Shown one piece after another: positions 1-3,955 of a stretch of 6,360 nucleotides of DNA. A program made the translations under genes and the position numbers. Source of the stretch: Rhodoferax sp. (GTDB lineage Bacteria > Pseudomonadota > Gammaproteobacteria > Burkholderiales > Burkholderiaceae_C); NCBI GenBank assembly GCA_018882485.1, contig VERU01000159.1, positions 1 to 6,360 on the forward strand, in the 5' to 3' direction. The notes beneath the pieces were generated by a model. That model had not been told where the DNA came from and made no database searches. It saw only the letters and a list, made by a program, of their open reading frames with translations. Every line of letters starts with the position of its first letter. Within the stretch, counting starts at the first letter, position 1.

Positions 1-284
1 TCCTTGCGGCTGTCGATGACGAACACCGCGCCGGGCGGGCACTCCTCCACGGCCTTGCGCTGCGGGTGCGCACGGTCCTGGAAGACCGAGATCGGGTTCA
101 GGTCCTCGCGCGCCGGGATGTAGCGCAGCGTGAAGGCCTCGCCCACCATGTTGGGCAGGTTGGGGTTCAGCGGCCGCACGTCCTGGATGAACTGGTTGCG
201 CAGGCCGCGCTTGAACAGGGCGGTGCACAGGGTGGCCGTGCTCACCGTCATCAGGCGCGCGCGGGTCTCGGCGGTCAGGGGCAT
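1..284 (-). CDS. RraA-family protein (aldolase-like), N-terminal part, cut by window edge
   Basis: The minus strand encodes 94 codons from an ATG at 284 (MPLTAETRARLMTVSTATL...) that continue past the left edge, so the C-terminal half is missing. The stretches LFKRGLRNQFIQ (23-34), MVGEAFTLRYIPAREDL (46-62), DRAHPQRKAVE (70-80) and PPGAVFVIDSR (83-93) match by recollection the group annotated 'ribonuclease activity regulator RraA'. That name is usually misleading: many relatives are divalent-metal HMG/CHA-type pyruvate aldolases or oxaloacetate decarboxylases, and members often sit in sugar-acid catabolic clusters. The catalytic G-x20-RD motif would lie beyond the edge, so enzymatic competence cannot be judged. 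A GAGGA ribosome-binding sequence lies about 8 nt before the ATG. It is the last visible gene of the leftward operon, 64 bp after udh. My inference is a late carbon-carbon cleavage or decarboxylation step, with the family call much firmer than the function. Confidence 0.87.
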   Translation of the reverse strand, partial: MPLTAETRARLMTVSTATLCTALFKRGLRNQFIQDVRPLNPNLPNMVGEAFTLRYIPAREDLNPISVFQDRAHPQRKAVEECPPGAVFVIDSRK

Positions 285-348
285 GGGATTGATCCTCGGG
301 TGGAGTGGAACGATCGGGGCGGGCCAGGGGCTTCAGGTCGCCCCGGGT

Positions 349-1152
349 TCAGGGCGCATCGTAGAGCGGCAGCGGCTGCAGCCGGACGAAGGCGCCGCCC
401 TGATAGCGGGCGGCCGGATCGTCAGGCGCCAGCGGCTCGGTGCGCTCGAGCGCCGCGCGGTAGGCTTCGGCATCGTCCTGCGGCACATAGCCCAGGTGGG
501 CGGCCTGCGCATTGCTCCACCAGGCCTGCCGGTTGGCCGACACGCCCCACACCACGGTGCAGCCGAGCACCGGGGCCTGCAGGCAGCAGCGCACCAGCTG
601 CGCCAGGTCGCGCGGACTGATCCAGGTGTGCAGCATGCGGCGGTCCACCGGTTCGGGCACCGCCGAGCCGATGCGCAGGCAGGCGCTCTCGATGCCGTGG
701 CGATCGAAGTAGTAGCGGGCCACATCCTCGCCGAAGCACTTGGTCAGGCCGTAGAGCGAATCCGGACGGCGGGCGCAATCGGTCTCGAGCCGGGCGCCCT
801 GCGGATGGCAGCCCACCGTGTGGTTGGAGCTGGCGTAGACCACGCGGCGCACGCCGTGCCGGCGCGCCGCCTCGTACACATGCACCGTGCCCTGGATGTT
901 GGACGCCAGCAGGGCGCCGAAGGACTGTTCGTTGGGGATGCCGCCGAAATGCACGATGGCGTCGCAGCCCCGGACCAGGTCGGCCACCGCTTGCGCGTCG
1001 GCCAGATCGCAGGGCGCCAGTTCCTCGCACGGGGCTGCCGCCCCCAGATCGGCGATGTCGGACAGCCGCAGGCACCGGGCCTGATCGGCCAGCGCGACCC
1101 GCAACTGCCGCCCCAGCCGGCCGGCCGCTCCGGTGATCAGGAGACGCTGCAT
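349..1152 (-). CDS. udh: Uronate dehydrogenase (NAD-dependent, SDR family)
   Basis: This 267-residue protein closely resembles hexuronate dehydrogenases (EC 1.1.1.203), which oxidise D-galacturonate or D-glucuronate at C1 to the aldarolactone with NAD+ in the cytoplasm. It has a Rossmann N-terminus with TGAAGRLG (7-14), an acidic NAD-ribose residue Asp32 in LRLSDI, DAIVHFGG (64-71), the Ser-loop ASSNHTVG (107-114), and the catalytic YGLTK with Tyr134 and Lys138. RIGS (160-163), RMLHTW (172-177), APVLGCTVVWG (193-203) and the tail motif YQGGAFV (250-256) are also typical. Length is normal for the family. Aligned from memory to Agrobacterium tumefaciens Udh (published numbering two higher), the substrate residues Ser109, Asn110, His111, Tyr134, Ser163 and Arg172 are kept, but the position of Ser75 is Pro73. 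The ATG lies 15 bp after the stop of the upstream oxygenase gene, with only a weak ribosome-binding site, which suggests translational coupling. A related sugar dehydrogenase with shifted specificity is possible. Confidence 0.9.
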   Translation of the reverse strand: MQRLLITGAAGRLGRQLRVALADQARCLRLSDIADLGAAAPCEELAPCDLADAQAVADLVRGCDAIVHFGGIPNEQSFGALLASNIQGTVHVYEAARRHGVRRVVYASSNHTVGCHPQGARLETDCARRPDSLYGLTKCFGEDVARYYFDRHGIESACLRIGSAVPEPVDRRMLHTWISPRDLAQLVRCCLQAPVLGCTVVWGVSANRQAWWSNAQAAHLGYVPQDDAEAYRAALERTEPLAPDDPAARYQGGAFVRLQPLPLYDAP

Positions 1153-1167
1153 CCCGTTCGCCGAGGC

Positions 1168-2007
1168 TCAGGCCGTCGTCAGCGGAACGCTGCTGTGCTC
1201 GCGGCGCACCTGGAACTGCATGCTGGCGGGGTCCGACAGCCGCACGCCGGCCTGCTCCACCGCATCGTCGGGCACGGTGGCCAGCGGCTGTAGCAGGGCC
1301 TGCCTGCCGTCCACGAACGGCGCGTTGTCGACCCGGTTGTAGCAGAACAGCAACGTCCAGCGCCGGTCCGGCGAGCGGTTCTGATCGGATCGGTGCATCA
1401 GGTTGCCATGAAAGAACAGGCCGTCTCCCGGCTCCATCGCGACATGGACGCGCTCGTGGCGCGACAGCAGCTGCTCGACCCGCTCCAGCTCCGCGCCCAC
1501 CTGCTCGCCGGCAGCCCCGCCGCGGCTGTGGTTGATGCGTCCGGCCCGGTGCGAACCCCGGATCACCTGCAGGCAGCCGTTTTCCGGCGTGCAGCGGTCC
1601 AGCGCCACCATCACGCTGGCCATGGTCGGATACAGGCAGCCGTTGTGGTACCAGTAGCCGTAATCCTGGTGCCACTCCCAGGCGCCCCCCTCGTAAGGCT
1701 CCTTGGCGGTCAGCTTGGAGTGGTAATGGTAGACCTCGCCCTCCAGCAGTCCGGCCACGGTGTGCACCACCCGCTCGCTGCGTGCGGCCAGGCCGTAGAC
1801 GCTGTCGCCGGCCTCGTTCCACAGGGCGATGCGGGTGGCCTTGCCCTGGGCGTCGCGACGTTCATACAGACTGTCGCGCACCGCAGGGTCCTGCTCCATG
1901 GCGGCGCGCAGGTGGCCGACCTCACCCGGGCTGAACAGCCCGGGCACCAGCAGGTAGCCGTCGCGATCGAAAGCGGCTCGGGATTCGGGGGTCAGCAGAC
2001 CGGTCAT
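1168..2007 (-). CDS. Phytanoyl-CoA dioxygenase (PhyH)-family Fe(II)/2-oxoglutarate oxygenase
   Basis: This 279-residue protein starts with the family-typical segment FDRDGYLLVPGLFSPGEV (13-30). The double-stranded beta-helix iron site is clear: WHQD supplies His113 and Asp115, and the distal His is His205 in FFHGNLMHRSDQN (198-210). Arg215 or Arg216 in SPDRRW is the likely 2-oxoglutarate anchor. GCLQVIRGSHRAGRINH (144-160) is another standard PhyH segment. Such enzymes couple decarboxylation of 2-oxoglutarate to hydroxylation of a small molecule, sometimes ending in loss of an alkyl group. Length is normal and no signal peptide is seen, so it should be cytoplasmic. It sits between the regulator (21 bp gap) and udh (15 bp gap). 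A GGAG sequence lies about 7 nt before the ATG. The substrate cannot be read from the sequence; the context suggests a sugar-acid derivative. Fe/2OG chemistry is close to certain from the triad, the substrate open. Confidence 0.9.
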   Translation of the reverse strand: MTGLLTPESRAAFDRDGYLLVPGLFSPGEVGHLRAAMEQDPAVRDSLYERRDAQGKATRIALWNEAGDSVYGLAARSERVVHTVAGLLEGEVYHYHSKLTAKEPYEGGAWEWHQDYGYWYHNGCLYPTMASVMVALDRCTPENGCLQVIRGSHRAGRINHSRGGAAGEQVGAELERVEQLLSRHERVHVAMEPGDGLFFHGNLMHRSDQNRSPDRRWTLLFCYNRVDNAPFVDGRQALLQPLATVPDDAVEQAGVRLSDPASMQFQVRREHSSVPLTTA

Positions 2008-2028
2008 GCGCGTCTCCGGGTTCGGGAT

Positions 2029-2724
2029 TCAGTCGCCAAACATGCGCTGGCGGGTGTTCAAGAGATGGCGGCGCATCGCCTCATGGGCGGCTGGCGGGTC
2101 GCGCGCCTCGATCGCGGACAGCACCGCGCCGTGCTCGGACTGCACGCGCTCGATGCGTTCGGCCGTCTTGACCAGCGACAGGTTGCGCAGCAGGTTCATG
2201 CCGAACTCCATGTGCGACCGCACATGGGTGATCACCGAAACAAAAAAGGGGTTGCGGCTGGCCTGGGCCACCGCCAGATGGAAGTCGAAATCCTCATCCA
2301 CACCGATGGCCCGGGCCGCCACCGCCTGCTCCAGCCGCACGAGTGCGCCCCGCAGGCGCAGCAGGTCGGCCTCCTCGGCCATCTCGGCCGCCAGCGCCGC
2401 CGCACCGGCCTCGACCACCGCCCGGAACTCCAGGCAGCGCCGCACATCCGACAGGGACTCCAGCGGGATGAAGCGCGGCATGTCCGGGTCGGGCCGGCGC
2501 GCCACGAAGGTACCGGAGCCCTGCCGGCTGGTGACGATGCCGTCGGCCCGCAGCCGCGACAGGGCCTCGCGCACGGTGGGCCGGGAGGTCTGGTAGGTCT
2601 GCGCCAGCGCCTGCTCGGTGGCCAGCCGGTCGCCTTCCTGCAGTTCACCCTCCACGATGCGGGCCAGCAGGCCCCGGTACACCCGGTCGGCCCGCCCCTG
2701 ACCGGGGAGCCCGTCGTCTTTCAT
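2029..2724 (-). CDS. GntR-family transcription regulator, FCD (FadR-type) subfamily
   Basis: This 231-residue protein has a winged helix-turn-helix at about 12-76: LATEQALAQTY (34-44), recognition helix SRPTVREALSRL (47-58), and the wing GIVTSRQGSGTFV (62-74). The C-terminal all-helical FCD ligand domain (about 92-225) keeps a metal site: Asp145 and His149 in DFDFHLAVAQASRNPFF, His198 in SEHGAVLSAI, and His220 in MRRHL. Their spacing fits the Asp/His/His/His site known in FCD proteins, which bind carboxylate effectors. A longer reading frame extends upstream to 3177, but there it lies antiparallel-free inside the lyase gene in another frame. The ATG at 2724 starts the domain properly and overlaps the lyase stop as ATGA, implying translational coupling with no strong ribosome-binding site of its own. 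Being second in the operon, it is probably autoregulated and likely a repressor released by a pathway acid such as a uronate or aldarate. Two matching operators lie upstream at 3714-3724 and 3830-3840. Confidence 0.93.
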   Translation of the reverse strand: MKDDGLPGQGRADRVYRGLLARIVEGELQEGDRLATEQALAQTYQTSRPTVREALSRLRADGIVTSRQGSGTFVARRPDPDMPRFIPLESLSDVRRCLEFRAVVEAGAAALAAEMAEEADLLRLRGALVRLEQAVAARAIGVDEDFDFHLAVAQASRNPFFVSVITHVRSHMEFGMNLLRNLSLVKTAERIERVQSEHGAVLSAIEARDPPAAHEAMRRHLLNTRQRMFGD

Positions 2725-3662
2725 GCAGACTCGCTCACGGCCGCGGGGGCGCGGTCCTGGTCCAGCAGCACCCGCGCTTGGGCCGTGACCGCCGCCCGGG
2801 CCGACTCCGGCGTACTGCTGAGCAGCGGCAGCTGAGGCCCCATGTCGGCCAGGCCACTCCAGCTCACCGCGTCGTGCAGCACCCGGATGAGGGAAATGCT
2901 CTCGCGCAGGTTCTCCAGCGGCATGAAACGCTGGTGCAACCCGGCCGCGAGATCGTGCTGCCCGGACTGCAGCGCGCGCAACAGCGCCAGACAGGTGCGC
3001 GGCGCCAGACAGCCCGAACCGGTGGTGAAGGACACCAGCCCCGTGCGGCCCACATGGTCCAGCACGGGCCGCTCGCCCATGCCGCTGACAATGCGCTCCC
3101 CGCCGATGCGATCGAGCAGGTCGCGCAACAACGGATCCTGCAGGGGATCGGGCCGGACCACGGCGTACTTGATGCACCAGATATGGCCAGAGGCCACCAG
3201 GGCCTGCACGTCGGCCGCCCGCACCACGCCTTCGCCCTTGAGGTACAGCGTCAGCGGCATGGCCGCCCGGTCGCTGACGCGTCGCACCCCTTCCACCACG
3301 CCCTCGGGCGAGGTCACGCCCTGCATGGGCAGCACCATGGCGGTGCGGCAGGCGCTGCGCCGCAGCATCAGCGCCTGGTCATGCATCTTGCCGTAGTCCG
3401 GACCGATGGACGGAATCACCCGCGTCTCGGGGCCGGTGATGCGCTCCAGCAGGTCCAGCATGGCTTCGAACTCGCTGACAGGCTGGTGGTAGAGGTTGGC
3501 GTTGCCGCCGTACAGCAGGATGCGCATGCCGCCAGCCTCCAGGTGAGCCGCCAGGCTGCGGTTGGCGGCTTCGGCCAGCGAGCCGTCGGCCATCCGGGCC
3601 AGGGGCGGCACCGCCAGCACCGAATGCGACAGTTCTTCGAGCGCCAGCGCAGAGGTCTTCAT
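2721..3662 (-). CDS. DHDPS/N-acetylneuraminate-lyase superfamily protein (Schiff-base lyase or dehydratase)
   Basis: This 313-residue class I aldolase-like protein is the first gene of the leftward operon. The likely Schiff-base lysine is Lys165 in WCIKYAVVRPDP (162-173), and the partner Tyr140 lies in LTLYLKGEG (137-145), 25 residues earlier, close to the spacing in DHDPS. IPSIGPDYG (83-91), VSGMGERP (192-199) and SFTTGSGCLAPR (211-222) mark later barrel strands. In place of the usual GTTGE loop it has LYGGNANLYH (50-59). This marks a distinct subfamily I recall from proteobacterial sugar-acid loci, without a firm characterised member known to me. Canonical 5-dehydro-4-deoxyglucarate dehydratase (KdgD) motifs are not evident, although that reaction would fit the pathway. 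The ATG at 3662 is chosen over an upstream GTG at 3701 because AGGTGA (3675-3670) lies 7 nt ahead of it and homology begins there. The family call is secure; the reaction is inferred from neighbours. Confidence 0.88.
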   Translation of the reverse strand: MKTSALALEELSHSVLAVPPLARMADGSLAEAANRSLAAHLEAGGMRILLYGGNANLYHQPVSEFEAMLDLLERITGPETRVIPSIGPDYGKMHDQALMLRRSACRTAMVLPMQGVTSPEGVVEGVRRVSDRAAMPLTLYLKGEGVVRAADVQALVASGHIWCIKYAVVRPDPLQDPLLRDLLDRIGGERIVSGMGERPVLDHVGRTGLVSFTTGSGCLAPRTCLALLRALQSGQHDLAAGLHQRFMPLENLRESISLIRVLHDAVSWSGLADMGPQLPLLSSTPESARAAVTAQARVLLDQDRAPAAVSESA

Positions 3663-3669
3663 GGGGCAA

Positions 3670-3675
3670 TCACCT
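3670..3675 (-). promoter_or_regulatory. Ribosome-binding site deciding the lyase start
   Basis: AGGTGA on the minus strand lies 7 nt before the ATG at 3662. It supports that start over the GTG at 3701, which would add 13 residues not resembling the family. Confidence 0.7.
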
Positions 3676-3713
3676 GAAATTCCGCCTCGGAAGCACCCCA
3701 CAGGCGCTCCGAT

Positions 3714-3724
3714 TGGTATGACAC
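3714..3724. promoter_or_regulatory. Candidate FCD-GntR operator 1
   Basis: TGGTATGACAC fits the FadR/FCD-subfamily operator pattern TNGT-N3-ACNA except for the last base. The preceding TT also recalls the TTGGT half-site of the hexuronate regulators UxuR/ExuR. It overlaps the proposed -10 of the leftward operon, so binding there would repress the operon that encodes the FCD regulator itself. Inference from pattern match only. Confidence 0.5.
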
Positions 3725-3743
3725 ATCACAAGTTGCTTGACAA
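3715..3743 (-). promoter_or_regulatory. Candidate sigma-70 promoter for the leftward catabolic operon
   Basis: On the minus strand TTGTCA (3743-3738, five of six consensus bases) is followed after 17 nt by CATACC (3720-3715, three of six). Transcription would start near 3708, giving a leader of roughly 45 nt before the ATG at 3662. The -10 is weak, so this is tentative, but it is the best-spaced candidate I find in the region. Confidence 0.4.
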
Positions 3744-3763
3744 ATAAACTCCGGTTCAGAGCA

Positions 3764-3792
3764 TAGACCTCCTTCGCAGTCCACTCTATTAG
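3764..3792 (+). promoter_or_regulatory. Candidate sigma-70 promoter for the rightward transport operon
   Basis: TAGACC (3764-3769, four of six) and TATTAG (3787-3792, four of six) are separated by 17 bp. A start near 3799 would place the palindrome at 3807-3818 and the operator at 3830-3840 just downstream of the start, positions typical of repressor sites. The leader would be about 155 nt. A TTGACA at 3737-3742 is an alternative -35 but lacks a good -10. Confidence 0.35.
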
Positions 3793-3806
3793 GGTTTTTT
3801 CGGGGT

Positions 3807-3818
3807 TCAAGCGCTTGA
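3807..3818. promoter_or_regulatory. Perfect 12-bp palindrome, LacI-family-like operator
   Basis: TCAAGCGCTTGA is identical to its reverse complement and contains AAGCGCTT, the AANCGNTT core of LacI/CcpA-type operators with the central CG. No LacI-family gene is in the window, so a regulator elsewhere would be required. The symmetry is seen directly; the regulator class is inferred. Confidence 0.45.
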
Positions 3819-3829
3819 CACAAGCAAAG

Positions 3830-3840
3830 TTGTCAAACAA
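3830..3840. promoter_or_regulatory. Candidate FCD-GntR operator 2
   Basis: TTGTCAAACAA is TTGT-CAA-ACAA, with perfectly complementary arms around a 3-bp spacer and an exact match to the FCD operator pattern TNGT-N3-ACNA. It lies downstream of the proposed rightward promoter. Its centre is 116 bp from that of operator 1, close to eleven helical turns. The FCD regulator encoded at 2029-2724 is the obvious candidate ligand. Confidence 0.55.
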
Positions 3841-3944
3841 AGTCCGGGGTGTTCGGCGTGTGCGTCGTCGGGTCCTGCCCCCGCTGGTGCGGGCGCGTCG
3901 ACGGACAGCGGCATGGGGCCGCCGGCCGGCCGTCAGTAGTCCAC

Positions 3945-3948
3945 GGAG
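3945..3948 (+). promoter_or_regulatory. Ribosome-binding site of the solute-binding protein gene
   Basis: GGAG lies 7 nt before the ATG at 3956. It fixes that start in preference to the open-frame extension back to 3815, whose arginine-rich, low-complexity residues would bury the signal peptide. Confidence 0.7.
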
Positions 3949-3955
3949 TTGTTGC

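Larger units (their letters stand above)
3663..3955. promoter_or_regulatory. Divergent intergenic control region
   Basis: This stretch separates the leftward catabolic operon from the rightward transport operon and contains no convincing gene. The part from about 3711 to 3845 is clearly richer in A/T than the flanking genes and carries candidate promoters for both directions, two FCD-type operators, a 12-bp LacI-like palindrome and repeated GCTTGACA motifs, each listed separately. The part from 3846 to 3944 is GC-rich untranslated leader ahead of the binding-protein gene. It holds a small stem CCCGC/GCGGG at 3880-3893 and the self-complementary GCCGGCCGGC at 3921-3930, neither of which resembles a known riboswitch. 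Confidence 0.85.

Noticed and set aside
327..344. GGGGC/GCCCC stem with 8-nt loop between udh and the RraA-like gene
   Set aside because: Only 5 bp with a large loop and no T-run; insufficient for a terminator in DNA this GC-rich.
1393..2835. 480-codon plus-strand open frame across the oxygenase and regulator genes
   Set aside because: It spans two well-supported minus-strand genes, its composition is rich in His, Gln and Arg, and it shows no domain; it is a GC-driven shadow.
2725..3177. N-terminal extension of the GntR regulator
   Set aside because: The extra 151 residues lie inside the lyase gene in another frame, are low-complexity (Ala/Arg/Gly), and precede a normal family start at 2724.
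3663..3701. GTG start adding 13 residues to the lyase
   Set aside because: The ATG at 3662 has its own ribosome-binding site and matches where family members begin.
3913..3939. Eight-codon upstream frame (MGPPAGRQ) before the solute-binding protein gene
   Set aside because: No proper ribosome-binding site and too short to separate from chance, despite the Pro-Pro pair.
3815..3955. N-terminal extension of the solute-binding protein
   Set aside because: It would place 47 arginine-rich residues before a normal signal peptide and would run through the operator cluster; GGAG plus ATG at 3956 is the better start.
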